NCBI GenBank assembly: GCA_947484175.1
Contig: CANKOI010000022.1
Coordinates: forward strand, 1-47,506
Reading direction: 5' to 3'
Length of the DNA stretch: 47,506 nt
Source: Deltaproteobacteria bacterium
GTDB taxonomy: Bacteria; Myxococcota_A; UBA796; SXON01
Part shown: one piece after another, positions 40,116 to 47,506 of the stretch
How positions within the stretch are numbered: the first letter of the stretch is position 1
Layout of the letters: every line of letters begins with the position of its first letter
Notes under the pieces: generated by a model
Databases searched by the model: none
Told to the model about the DNA's origin: nothing
What the model saw: only the letters and a program-made list of their open reading frames with translations
Made by a program: the position numbers and the translations under genes

Positions 40116-41948
40116 TCAGGCCGCGGGAGGGGGGGTGGCCACTAAGAGGGCCGCGACGCCCGTCGGTGCCTGCGCATCGGCACGGCACACGAAGAGAGTT
40201 CCCTCTCCCCGACTCCCGCCCTTCGGCAGCCCGAGCCGGCGCACCACGTCGAGCACGGTCGGGTCGGTCTCCTCGGGGAACAGCTCCACGGAGGTGAGCG
40301 CGGCGCCTTCGCGGTAGAGGTGCACACACACGGTGCCCCCCGCCTCCGCCAGCACGCGGCCCACGACCCCGCCAAGGTCCCACTCGTTGAGCAACGGCCG
40401 GTGGATTCCCAGAAGCAGGAGCTTCACCTGGCGTTCATGGGCGAGCCGGAGAATGTCGCGAGCCGGATCGGCCGCCACGGTGTCAATCACCTCCACCACC
40501 CGTGAGGCTCCCGAGAGCGCCTGGGTCAGTACCTCGAGAGGCTCGGCGGCCGCATCGGCGCGCAGGTAGGCCGAGGGGCGGTCGGAGCGACGCACATGGA
40601 GCGCCGCCACTTGGCCCTTCCCCGCGAGGCGGTCGGCCAGCGCCAACAGCGGCGCCACCCCCGAAGGGTCGGAAACGCAGACCATCACCGCAATCGGCGG
40701 GGCCCGCTTGCGGTCAGCGAGCATCAGGGCCCGCGGGTACACCCACTCCAGGAGCGGGGTGGTGATCCACGTCGTGACGAGCGCCATGATCACCATCATC
40801 GTGAACAGCCGCGGCGAGATCACCCCAAGATCGAGCCCCACGTTCAGCACGATGAGCTCCATCAGTCCGCGGGTGTTCATCAACACGCCCAGCGCTCCCG
40901 CCTCCCGCCAGGAGAATCCGAACACCCGCGCGGCCAACACGCTGCCGCCCAACTTCCCGATGCAGGCCACGGCCACGATCAACCCGCAGATCAGCCAGTC
41001 GTTCACCGAAGAGAGCGAGCCGATCTCTGTGCGAAGGCCGTTGTTCGCAAAGAAAAGCGGGAGCAGCACCACCAGCACGAAGTCCTCGAGCTTCGCAGTG
41101 ATGGCCTCGGTCAAGCCCGCCCCTCGCGGCATCACCGCCCCGAGCAGGAAGGCCCCGAACAGCGCATGGATGCCGATGAGCTCGGTGGTCGCGGCCGCCA
41201 CCAGGACGAGGAGCAACGTGATGGCCACGGTGTCGGCGTGCACCGCTTGGCCGCCCCGGGGACCGAGGCGCCGGAGCACCGGACGCACCACCCCGAGCAC
41301 CGCCGCAATGAACAAGGCCGTCAGCGCCGTCGTGATCACCGCCCCCGCCATCCCTTCGGAGCGGGCCACGCTCACCACGAAGGCGAGGATGCACCACGCC
41401 GTCACGTCGCCGAACGCCGCGCACGACAACGCGAACGCGCCGATGCGCGTGGCGATGACACCACGCTCAGCTAGGATTCGCGCCAACACCGGAAAGGCGG
41501 TGATGCTCATGGCTGCGCCGAGGAAGAGCGCGAACGGCAAGAATCGCACCCCCTCAGGCGCTAGAATCGGGAACAGCGACCACGCCAGAGCCACACCGAG
41601 CGCAAAGGGCGCGATGATGCTGGTCTGACTGATCAGGAAGGATTGTGCGCCGCGGCCCTGGAGCAGCTTCGGGTCGAACTCCAGACCCACCAGGAACATG
41701 AAGAACACGAGGCCCAACTGGGCCACGAGCGAGAGGCCGCCCAGCGAGGAGGCCGGGAACAGCCACGCCATGCCCTCCGGCCAGAGGAGGCCGAGGAGCG
41801 ACGGGCCGAGCGCGATGCCGGCCACGATCTCCCCGATCACCGCAGGCTGCCCGAGGCTGCGCATCACCCGCGCCAGCGCTCGCGCCACGAAGAGCACGAC
41901 AGCCACCTGAAGGAGTAGCAGCGCGATGGGAGAAACGGTCTGGTGCAC
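40116..41948 (-). CDS. Cation:proton antiporter (CPA2/KefB family) with C-terminal cytosolic domain
   Basis: 610 residues. Residues ~1-400 contain about 12 membrane helices with the CPA2 signatures GQPAVIGEIVAGIALGPS, LGLVFFMFLVGLEFDPKLL, AAMSITAFPVLARILAERG and NTRGLMELIVLNVGLDLGV. The rest (~430-600) is soluble and resembles a universal-stress-type nucleotide-binding domain (VLVTQALSGASRVV-like stretch; VKLLLLGIHRPLLNEWDL), not a KTN/RCK domain. It exchanges K+ or Na+ for H+ across the inner membrane. It is upstream of and nearly overlapping the DNA methylase gene. Confidence 0.9.
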   Translation of the reverse strand: MHQTVSPIALLLLQVAVVLFVARALARVMRSLGQPAVIGEIVAGIALGPSLLGLLWPEGMAWLFPASSLGGLSLVAQLGLVFFMFLVGLEFDPKLLQGRGAQSFLISQTSIIAPFALGVALAWSLFPILAPEGVRFLPFALFLGAAMSITAFPVLARILAERGVIATRIGAFALSCAAFGDVTAWCILAFVVSVARSEGMAGAVITTALTALFIAAVLGVVRPVLRRLGPRGGQAVHADTVAITLLLVLVAAATTELIGIHALFGAFLLGAVMPRGAGLTEAITAKLEDFVLVVLLPLFFANNGLRTEIGSLSSVNDWLICGLIVAVACIGKLGGSVLAARVFGFSWREAGALGVLMNTRGLMELIVLNVGLDLGVISPRLFTMMVIMALVTTWITTPLLEWVYPRALMLADRKRAPPIAVMVCVSDPSGVAPLLALADRLAGKGQVAALHVRRSDRPSAYLRADAAAEPLEVLTQALSGASRVVEVIDTVAADPARDILRLAHERQVKLLLLGIHRPLLNEWDLGGVVGRVLAEAGGTVCVHLYREGAALTSVELFPEETDPTVLDVVRRLGLPKGGSRGEGTLFVCRADAQAPTGVAALLVATPPPAA

Positions 41949-42030
41949 GGTTCGACTCAGGCGGGGCTATCCCGCACCGCCGGCCACTACCAAAGCTTTC
42001 GCTGGGCTAGTTCCGGTCAGCCGACATGAA

Positions 42031-42726
42031 TCAGAACGCGGAGAGCGCCGCCTCGGCAAGAGGGGTGCTATCGCCCGCGGCCTGCCTAGCCAGCGCCTGA
42101 ACGAAATCCGACACCCCGAGGTGGTCCTCGAAAATCCATTCGCGCCTCGACGGCGGCACGGGGGCTGCCGCCTCCCGATCGGATTCCTGAGCAGGCTGTG
42201 CCTGCTCAGCGGCATTCTCGGCGATCAACGCCTCCAGAATGGGGTTCTCGGCGGGGAGCGACCCCACCTCCTCGTTCTCCCCGACCAGCGCTTCCACCAC
42301 GGGGTTCTCGGCGGGCTCCTCCGCCACAGCGGAAGTAGCTACGGCGGGATCGGACGAAGCGTAGATATCGACGACGGCTTCCTCGACTGCAGCGGGCTCG
42401 GCGCCCTCTTCGGCGGCGGCCTTGACCGCGGTCTCCACCGCGGGCTTGGGCGGAGCGTAGATATCGACAACGGGCTCACTCTCCGCGGGGGGCGCCGAAA
42501 GGGCTGCCGAGGCCTCAGCGGCCAAGGCCGCCGTGGCCTCTGCGGAGAAGGTCACTTCCACGGCGGGCGTGACCGCCATCTCGCGCCAGTGCCGCCGCGA
42601 GGGCGACAGCCCCTGCGCCTTGAGTTCATGAACCTGCTCGGCGCGAGCGTACCCGCGAACGGCCGGCCCGCCTCGGAAAGCCGAGGGCGACGTGGAATCG
42701 GTTGGACGAAAGTTTAGGGGTTGCAT
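42031..42726 (-). CDS. Acidic, Ala/Glu-rich hypothetical protein with repeated motifs
   Basis: 231 residues. A perfect AGGAGG (42731-42736, minus) sits four bases before the ATG, the strongest ribosome site in the window. The middle is Ala/Glu/Pro-rich and probably disordered, with two copies of VVDIYA and two of ENP(V/I)(V/L)EAL. The ends are more ordered (GYARAEQVHELKAQGLSPSRR; REWIFEDHLGVSDFVQALARQ). It has no membrane segment or signal. It may be a short linear-motif scaffold. A plus-strand frame over the same bases is a shadow. Confidence 0.65.
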   Translation of the reverse strand: MQPLNFRPTDSTSPSAFRGGPAVRGYARAEQVHELKAQGLSPSRRHWREMAVTPAVEVTFSAEATAALAAEASAALSAPPAESEPVVDIYAPPKPAVETAVKAAAEEGAEPAAVEEAVVDIYASSDPAVATSAVAEEPAENPVVEALVGENEEVGSLPAENPILEALIAENAAEQAQPAQESDREAAAPVPPSRREWIFEDHLGVSDFVQALARQAAGDSTPLAEAALSAF

Positions 42727-42930
42727 GTGGCCTCCTCGGCGTCCCTACTTGTCATAGTCACACCGCTGGCTCCCAGAGAGAGTGGCGCGGGGTGGATACG
42801 GTTGGGCATCAAGGTGACAATACCACAGATTCTGGCGAACCGTCTGCAAAAAGATCGACACGCGGGTTCGCCGTGCTCTCCCTACTCCGCCCGAAAGAAG
42901 CCATAGACGCTGATCACAGACGATCCTCAA

Positions 42931-43428
42931 TTACTCGTTTCCATCCAGAATTAGCTCCACACTTTTTTCCAGCTTCGTCCCACAGGCATCCGTCAGAGTG
43001 GCCGACAAGGTCACCTGCTTCTCGTGGAGGTCGGTCCTCAAGCCTGTGTCGCCCCCCTCCTCGATGACCACCCGGTCCCCTACGAACTCCCAGGTTCCGT
43101 CGAGGTACACGGTGAAGAAGTGGGGGGTTTCTCCCAATTCGCCAAGCCTTTCGCCGTCAGACTTCAGCTTCATCGAGACCAGCGGGTTCCCTTCCACTGC
43201 GATGCTGCTGCTCAGCCCTTGCACGATGCCCTTTACGCGCAGCGCGGCCCAGACGTGCTGTCCACCTTGCGATCCGTAGTCCCACCCCACCCGGTCCCCA
43301 TCGGCGAGCGACACGAAACTCGTCTCGCCCGTGCCGAGGGTGAGCTCGGGGCCTTGGGCCGCGGCCGCCTTGCAGGCGTCGTCGCTGGCGGGGTCGCAGG
43401 CCATGAGGAGAAAGGGGATCAAGAGCAT
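42931..43428 (-). CDS. Small lipoprotein, unknown function
   Basis: 165 residues from ATG 43428-43426. Signal MLLIPFLLMAC (C11) has no basic residue. The mature part is beta-rich (ELTLGTGETSFVSLADGD; HVWAALRVKGIVQG; PHFFTVYLDGTWEFVGDRVV; QVTLSATLTDACGTKLEKSV), with the GGQHVW segment as the most distinctive piece, and reads like a single sandwich domain. It lies 32 bases downstream of the aquaporin gene and may be the last gene of that operon. Function not recognised. Confidence 0.72.
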   Translation of the reverse strand: MLLIPFLLMACDPASDDACKAAAAQGPELTLGTGETSFVSLADGDRVGWDYGSQGGQHVWAALRVKGIVQGLSSSIAVEGNPLVSMKLKSDGERLGELGETPHFFTVYLDGTWEFVGDRVVIEEGGDTGLRTDLHEKQVTLSATLTDACGTKLEKSVELILDGNE

Positions 43429-43460
43429 GATGGCAACGTGCTCGTGGGGTGCGGCTGCGT

Positions 43461-44171
43461 CTATGGCGCCGGGGGCTCCGACGCCCGCGCGGGAATGAGC
43501 CACGCGAACAGCGTCGCAGCAACCCCGGCGCCCAGCAGCTGCGCCGCCACAAAACCCGGCACATCGGAGGGCCGGATTCCCGTGAACGTGTCGGTGAACG
43601 CTCTCGCGAGGGTGACGGCCGGGTTCGCAAATGAGGTGCTCGCCGTGAACCAATACGCACCGACGACAAACAGGGAGACAGCCACCGGCGTGGCCGATGG
43701 AGTGCGGCGAGACACTCCGAAGATCGTGCCCAGAAGACCGAACGTGGCCACGAACTCCGCCAGCCACTGTGATGGGCCGGTTCGAACGTGCGTGGACGGG
43801 GTGAATGCAGGAAGCTCGAACATCCAGTGGGCCAAACACACTCCGAGCAGCGCTCCCGTAAGCTGTGCGGCAACGTAGGCGCCGACGTAGCGCCACGGTG
43901 TGCCCCCGGTCGCCGCGGAGGCCAGCGTGACCGCTGGGTTGAAGTGGGCGCCCGAGACCGGGCCGAACGTGTGGATCAGCGCCACCAGCCCCGCTCCGGT
44001 CGCCACCGCGTTGCACAGCAGTGTGAGCCCCGTATTTCCGCCGCACAAGCGGTCGGCCATGATGCCGGAGCCGACGACGGTGGCGACGAGCAGCAGGGTG
44101 CCGACGAGCTCCGCGACGGCTCGTCGTGCGAGGGAAGGCGGCAGAGGGTCCGCCTGATCGGCTCCCGTCAT
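43461..44171 (-). CDS. Aquaporin/glycerol facilitator (MIP) family channel
   Basis: 236 residues from ATG 44171-44169, overlapping the HutD-family stop by ATGA. Six membrane helices and both half-helix NPA motifs are visible: GAHFNPAVTLAS and TSFANPAVTLAR. The first half begins AVAELVGTLLLVATVVGSG. The size and paired NPA identify a MIP channel for water or small neutral solutes. Selectivity is not fixed by what I can read; a uniform aquaporin-type split (AqpZ vs GlpF) would need the ar/R positions. It is in the folE-ABC-HutD operon. Confidence 0.9.
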   Translation of the reverse strand: MTGADQADPLPPSLARRAVAELVGTLLLVATVVGSGIMADRLCGGNTGLTLLCNAVATGAGLVALIHTFGPVSGAHFNPAVTLASAATGGTPWRYVGAYVAAQLTGALLGVCLAHWMFELPAFTPSTHVRTGPSQWLAEFVATFGLLGTIFGVSRRTPSATPVAVSLFVVGAYWFTASTSFANPAVTLARAFTDTFTGIRPSDVPGFVAAQLLGAGVAATLFAWLIPARASEPPAP

Positions 44172-44713
44172 GGCCTCGGGGCCTCCCCAACCAGCGCCTC
44201 GCCGAAGAACTCCATCACCTCCCCCGGCTCCACGATCACCGTATCGCCGGCGCTCAGGTGCTGCTCGACTCCCCGCCCGGCCATCCCCACCACCACCCCG
44301 TCGCCCAGCGCCACGAGGAACCCGCCGCCCGCCAGGCATCCCTCACGGCGGCGCGCCGGGCACCACCGTGCCCCGCCCCGCGCCCACATCACGTTCACAT
44401 CGCGCACTGGGCCGTCGAGGAGGGTGCACTCCACCGGCACATCTCCCCGAAACTCGAACGGGTCTCCCCCCGGCAGCACCGTAGCGGTGAACCCCTGCCC
44501 GTCCAAACGAAAGCCCTCTCCACTCAGCACCGAAATCGACCTGTCCAGGCCAGGGAAGATGGAAAAGGGGCCGCTTGCGCCGACGTCGGCCACGCTGATC
44601 CGCAGCGTGAGCGCTCCCACGGATGGCACCCGCCACAGCTCCCGAGTCCTCCCTCCCCCGTTTTTCCACGCCTGCGGTTGAATGCCAGAGAGGCGGATCA
44701 CTCGCCCGCTCAT
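44168..44713 (-). CDS. HutD/Ves family cupin-like protein
   Basis: 181 residues from ATG 44713-44711. The hallmark QAWKNGGGRTRELWR near residue 14 is followed by LRISVADVGASGPFSIFPG, SISVLSGEGFRLDGQG and FRGDVPVECTLLDGPVRDVN, all typical of HutD/Ves. This double-cupin family is often near histidine-utilisation or stress genes, but its role is unsettled. It overlaps the ABC permease by ATGA and the aquaporin by ATGA. Confidence 0.87.
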   Translation of the reverse strand: MSGRVIRLSGIQPQAWKNGGGRTRELWRVPSVGALTLRISVADVGASGPFSIFPGLDRSISVLSGEGFRLDGQGFTATVLPGGDPFEFRGDVPVECTLLDGPVRDVNVMWARGGARWCPARRREGCLAGGGFLVALGDGVVVGMAGRGVEQHLSAGDTVIVEPGEVMEFFGEALVGEAPRP

Positions 44714-45480
44714 CCGTACCACCGGCCAATCGTTCGCCTTTCCAGCCACCCAAGCGCGGTGCCCAGCGTGAGCGCCAAAAACGCGGCGAGAAGAATGGCT
44801 GCAAACGCCTCGTCGGGGTGGGCGCTGCGACTGGCGAACAACACAGTGTAGCCGAGGCTGGGAGGGCTGCCGTTGCTCCCCACGAACTCGCCGACGATCG
44901 CCCCGATCACCGAGAGCCCCGCCGCCGTGCGGAGGCCCGCGAACAGCGCAGGAAGGGCCGCCCACGCTCGCAGTTGCACCAGCTCCCGGAGGCGCGAGGC
45001 CCCGAGGAGCCGGAACAGGTCGACCAGCTCCACGCCCGGCGCGCGCAATCCGGAGGATGCCGACGAGAACACCGGGTAGAACGCTGCGATACTGGCCGTA
45101 CACATCGATACTCCCCGGCCGTAGCCCAGCCAGACAACGAGGAGCGGTGCGATGGCCACGATGGGGACGACCTGCACAAGCACGGTCCACGGCGCAAGCG
45201 CTTGCTGCAGGCCCCGGTTCCACCACGCCGCCGCTGCGGCGAGCACGCCGAGCGTCGCGGCCACCGCGAGACCCCCGACCGCAGCTACGGACGTCTCCCA
45301 AAGCGCCGCCCCTAAGCTCATCCGATTCGCGACCAGTGCGCGCAAAACCTCGGTCGGCTGGGGGAGGAGCAGCGGACCGGCCGCGCTCGCCGCCACCGAC
45401 CAAACCACCACCCCCGCAGCCACCGAAATCACGGCCGCCAGCCCGAGGGGGGCCTTCCCACTTGCCCGTGTGCCGCTCAC
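44710..45480 (-). CDS. ABC transporter permease, SsuC/TauC-like
   Basis: 256 residues with six membrane helices and the binding-protein-dependent permease (BPD) loop in LVDLFRLLGASRLRELVQLR near residue 150 (EAA-type coupling motif). Flanks such as GPLLLPQPTEVLRALVANR, VPIVAIAPLLVVWLGYGRG and AGLSVIGAIVGEFVGS match the nitrate/sulfonate/taurine importer group. It pairs with the ATPase, whose stop it overlaps by ATGA. No periplasmic binding protein is in the window, so substrate is open. Confidence 0.9.
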   Translation of the reverse strand: MSGTRASGKAPLGLAAVISVAAGVVVWSVAASAAGPLLLPQPTEVLRALVANRMSLGAALWETSVAAVGGLAVAATLGVLAAAAAWWNRGLQQALAPWTVLVQVVPIVAIAPLLVVWLGYGRGVSMCTASIAAFYPVFSSASSGLRAPGVELVDLFRLLGASRLRELVQLRAWAALPALFAGLRTAAGLSVIGAIVGEFVGSNGSPPSLGYTVLFASRSAHPDEAFAAILLAAFLALTLGTALGWLERRTIGRWYG

Positions 45481-46163
45481 GTCCAGGCCTCGAGCGTGCG
45501 CAGCAGCTCACCAACGGCTTCGGGCGAGCGCGGCCGGGCCATCGAAGCGGGGACATCGAACACCACTCGCAGCGGCGGACCCTCCAGCACCACGATGCGA
45601 TCGGCGAGGCGCGCGGCCAGGGAGCGGTCGTGAGTGACGAGAAGCACGGTGCAGCCAAGGTCTTTCTGGGCTTGCAAGAGGAGGCGCTGCATGTCGGCGA
45701 CCGTGGCCGAGTCGAGCGCGGCGAAGGGCTCGTCGAGCAACAGGAGCTCGGGACGCGAAACCAGCGCCCGGGCGAAGCTCACCCGCATGCGCTGACCGCC
45801 CGACAACGCTCCCGGCAACGCAGCGCCGTGCCCCGCGAGGCCCACCGCCTCGAGCGCGGCCACGGCCAGCGCGGAGGGCGAGCCCGCAGGAAGCGCCAGC
45901 TCCACATTTTCGATCGCCGAGCGCCACGGCAGGAGCGCCGGTTCTTGGAAAACGAAGCCCATCCTCGCGGGGCGACCGGCCACCTGGCCGGTAGCGAGGG
46001 TGCGCAGACCGGCGATTACCCTCAATAACGAAGACTTCCCGCATCCAGAACGGCCGAGAACGACGGTGATGGACCCCGGCGCTACGGTGAAGGAGAACGC
46101 ATCGAGGATCGGCGCGCCTTCGGGCCGCCAGCTGACAGCCTGGAGCTCCACGGCCGCCCCCAT
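45477..46163 (-). CDS. ABC transporter ATP-binding protein, SsuB/TauB-like
   Basis: 228 residues. Walker A is LGRSGCGKSSLLRV near residue 33, the Q loop lies in MGFVFQEPALLPWRS, the ABC signature is LSGGQRMRVSFARAL, Walker B is LLLLDEPFAALDS, and the H switch is TVLLVTHDRSLA. All nucleotide-binding residues are present. The PALLPWRS Q-loop context is typical of nitrate/sulfonate/taurine importers. It starts three bases after the folE stop. Confidence 0.93.
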   Translation of the reverse strand: MGAAVELQAVSWRPEGAPILDAFSFTVAPGSITVVLGRSGCGKSSLLRVIAGLRTLATGQVAGRPARMGFVFQEPALLPWRSAIENVELALPAGSPSALAVAALEAVGLAGHGAALPGALSGGQRMRVSFARALVSRPELLLLDEPFAALDSATVADMQRLLLQAQKDLGCTVLLVTHDRSLAARLADRIVVLEGPPLRVVFDVPASMARPRSPEAVGELLRTLEAWT

Positions 46164-46166
46164 CGA

Positions 46167-46673
46167 TCAGCCCAGAAGAGACGCGTCAGCGCCGCCGCGA
46201 AGGGCCACCACCTCGATCTCCCCGGCCGACTCGACGCCCCGCATCTCCATACAGAGTTGGCGGGCGTGCAGGCGTACCGCTACCGGCGCCCCGAGCGCAG
46301 CCGCGAGGTGATCGGCGAGTTGGGCGGCCAACCGCTCCTGAAGCTGGGGCTGTCGTGCGAAGTGACGCAGGGCGCGAGCTACGGCGCCGAGGCCGGCGAT
46401 CACCTTGACGGGCCGGTAGGCGATGTCGGCGTGGCCGAAGAAGGGCAAGAGGTGGTGGGCGCAGAGGCTGTGGAACGGAAGCCCACGGAAGCGCACGGCG
46501 TCCGCTGATGGGGCAGGGAACGTGTCCAGCGCGGGCAAGGGACGACCGGGCGCGAAGTCCTCAAGCACGGAGAGCCAGCGCGAGGCCGTCTGCGCACTCT
46601 CGGGGTCGCTGCGGTAGCCCAGCTCGGCGAGGGCGCGGTCGAGGGAAGCCACGTGGGACGCCCGGCGTTTCAT
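46167..46673 (-). CDS. folE: GTP cyclohydrolase I
   Basis: 168 residues from ATG 46673-46671; the longer frame upstream has no family support. The zinc ligands and active site are intact: FHSLCAHHLLPFFGHADIAY (Cys and His), VIAGLGAVARALRHFARQPQ, LQERLAAQLADHL, and HARQLCMEMRGVESAG (second Cys). FolE converts GTP to 7,8-dihydroneopterin triphosphate, entering folate, biopterin or queuosine routes. The N-terminus is shorter than in E. coli FolE (~220 residues). It is the first gene of a minus-strand operon with an importer, HutD and aquaporin, an unusual setting for folE. Confidence 0.92.
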   Translation of the reverse strand: MKRRASHVASLDRALAELGYRSDPESAQTASRWLSVLEDFAPGRPLPALDTFPAPSADAVRFRGLPFHSLCAHHLLPFFGHADIAYRPVKVIAGLGAVARALRHFARQPQLQERLAAQLADHLAAALGAPVAVRLHARQLCMEMRGVESAGEIEVVALRGGADASLLG

Positions 46674-46741
46674 CGTTCCAACCACGCGGCGTCGAGATCG
46701 ACCATGCCGGGAGGTTAACGCCGCTGGGTCATGGAGGCCGC

Positions 46742-47506
46742 GTGTCTGAAGGTGGAGCCGGCGCCCAAGCGCTGCACGAAGCGATGTCGCACCTGCAACG
46801 TGGGGAGCTGGCCGGGGTGGGGCCGGCTGCGTTCCGCGCACTGGAAGCGTTCACCGCCGCGAACGATCGCACGGGGGCCGCGGCGGCCCACCAAGTGGCG
46901 GCCATCGGAGCCGTGGGCTTAGGGCGGTTCAGCGAGGCGCTCAGCCACGTAGACGCCGGCATCGCCCTGCGCGAGAGCACCGGCGACGTGGAGGGAGTGG
47001 CGTCGTTGTGGCAGGAGCGCATGGAGCTCTGCCTTCGCACGGGCGACCTAGAAGCGGCACGCACCGCCGCCGAAGCGCAAGTCGAAACGTGGCAGCGCAC
47101 CGGCGATACCGAAGGGCTTGCCCACGCCCGCCACCAGCTCGCCCAGCTGCTCATGGAGCTCGGAGACGACGGCCGCGCCGAAGCGCTCGTGCAGGAGGCG
47201 CTCTACGCCCTCGATCCCACCGCTCACGCCCGCGCCCGCAGCGCCCTCCACCTGCTCTACAGCAACCTTTGGATCTTGCGAGGAGACACCGACCGCGCCC
47301 TGCAACAGGCGCGCACCGGCCTCGAGATGGCCCGCTCGGCGAAGAACCGCGCGGCCGAGATCGACGCGCTGCAGCAGTGTGGCGTGGTGCACTCCGCAGC
47401 GCGCGAGTACCCCGCGGCGCGCCGCGCACTGCAGGAGGCGCTGGTGGGTCGCGAGCTGCTGAAGGACCTGCCCGGCCGCGCCTCCGTGCTCAGGGAGCTG
47501 GCCAAC
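46742..47506 (+). CDS. TPR-repeat protein, 3' end outside the window
   Basis: 255 codons from GTG 46742, with GGAGG at 46733-46737 four bases upstream, open to the right edge. After MSEGGAGAQALHEAMSHLQR come helical pairs with TPR-like spacing of Gly, Ala and Leu (GRFSEALSHVDAGIALREST; GDLEAARTAAEAQVETWQRT; GDDGRAEALVQEALYALDP; GDTDRALQQARTGLEMARSA; REYPAARRALQEALVGREL). At least five repeats are visible, with no signal peptide or membrane segment, so it is probably cytoplasmic and used for protein contacts. It may be part of a larger regulatory protein, and the C-terminus cannot be seen. Confidence 0.8.
   Translation, partial: MSEGGAGAQALHEAMSHLQRGELAGVGPAAFRALEAFTAANDRTGAAAAHQVAAIGAVGLGRFSEALSHVDAGIALRESTGDVEGVASLWQERMELCLRTGDLEAARTAAEAQVETWQRTGDTEGLAHARHQLAQLLMELGDDGRAEALVQEALYALDPTAHARARSALHLLYSNLWILRGDTDRALQQARTGLEMARSAKNRAAEIDALQQCGVVHSAAREYPAARRALQEALVGRELLKDLPGRASVLRELAN

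Noticed and set aside
40114-40383. Upstream extension of the DNA methylase
   Set aside because: It is low-complexity Arg/Gly sequence inside the antiporter gene; the GTG at 40113 just after the antiporter stop fits coupling.
41926-42717. A 263-residue plus-strand frame over the 42031-42726 gene
   Set aside because: The minus-strand gene has a perfect AGGAGG; the plus frame is Arg/Gly-rich with no ribosome site or known motif.

Overview
The window is very GC-rich and looks like a chromosomal stretch from a Myxococcota (deltaproteobacterial) bacterium, probably an uncultured lineage. The supporting signs are a six-subunit alternative complex III operon, long arrays of MopE-type Asp/Cys repeats, a MYXO-CTERM-like sorting tail, about eleven predicted lipoproteins (several with Asp/Thr/Ser/Gly-rich linkers), and tightly packed genes with many ATGA or TGATG stop/start overlaps. 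Taxonomy is inferred from gene content only.

Layout. 1-4909: envelope polysaccharide genes (edge-truncated methyltransferase-like ORF, family 2 glycosyltransferase, flippase-like membrane protein) on the minus strand, then a DUF4143 ATPase and a UDP-sugar 6-dehydrogenase on the plus strand. 4910-12208: intergenic repeat copies, a spherulin-4-like lipoprotein, valyl-tRNA synthetase, an FG-GAP lipoprotein, a degenerate receiver-domain protein and an unknown lipoprotein. 12290-13386: tRNA-Leu(CAA), a ribbon-helix-helix/PIN toxin-antitoxin pair and a small unknown ORF. 13447-22182: a lipoprotein cytochrome c, then actA-actB-actC-actD-actE-actF (quinol oxidation in the inner membrane) and a DUF4863 cupin-like gene. 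22306-22931: a second toxin-antitoxin pair (Phd/PIN). 22948-30188: an alkaline phosphatase lipoprotein, a methyltransferase, a 1221-residue MopE-repeat protein that looks like two secreted proteins joined in frame, and a DUF374 acyltransferase. 30237-34958: a run of lipoproteins, including an alpha/beta hydrolase, interrupted by a repeat-rich intergenic block. 34973-37750: a minus-strand set of a cobalamin-binding radical SAM protein, a broken BNR-repeat gene and a MoaD/ThiS-like protein. 37781-41948: a DUF4442 protein, then a cation/proton antiporter, a type-I-like DNA adenine methylase and a half-size specificity subunit with no HsdR. 42031-46673: an unknown acidic protein, a lipoprotein, then aquaporin, HutD, ABC permease, ABC ATPase and GTP cyclohydrolase I in one overlapping operon. 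46742-end: a TPR protein cut by the window edge.

The best-supported system is the alternative complex III operon. It would take electrons from quinol through the Fe-S protein ActB and the haem proteins ActA and ActE to a soluble or lipid-anchored cytochrome c, for which the upstream lipoprotein is the obvious candidate. No terminal oxidase is encoded here. The most unusual items are the in-frame MYXO-CTERM/lipobox junction in the MopE-repeat ORF, a mosaic intergenic repeat family with conserved internal spacing, a complete four-Cys motif in the molybdopterin-like half of ActB, and the antiporter/DNA-methylase/half-S operon.
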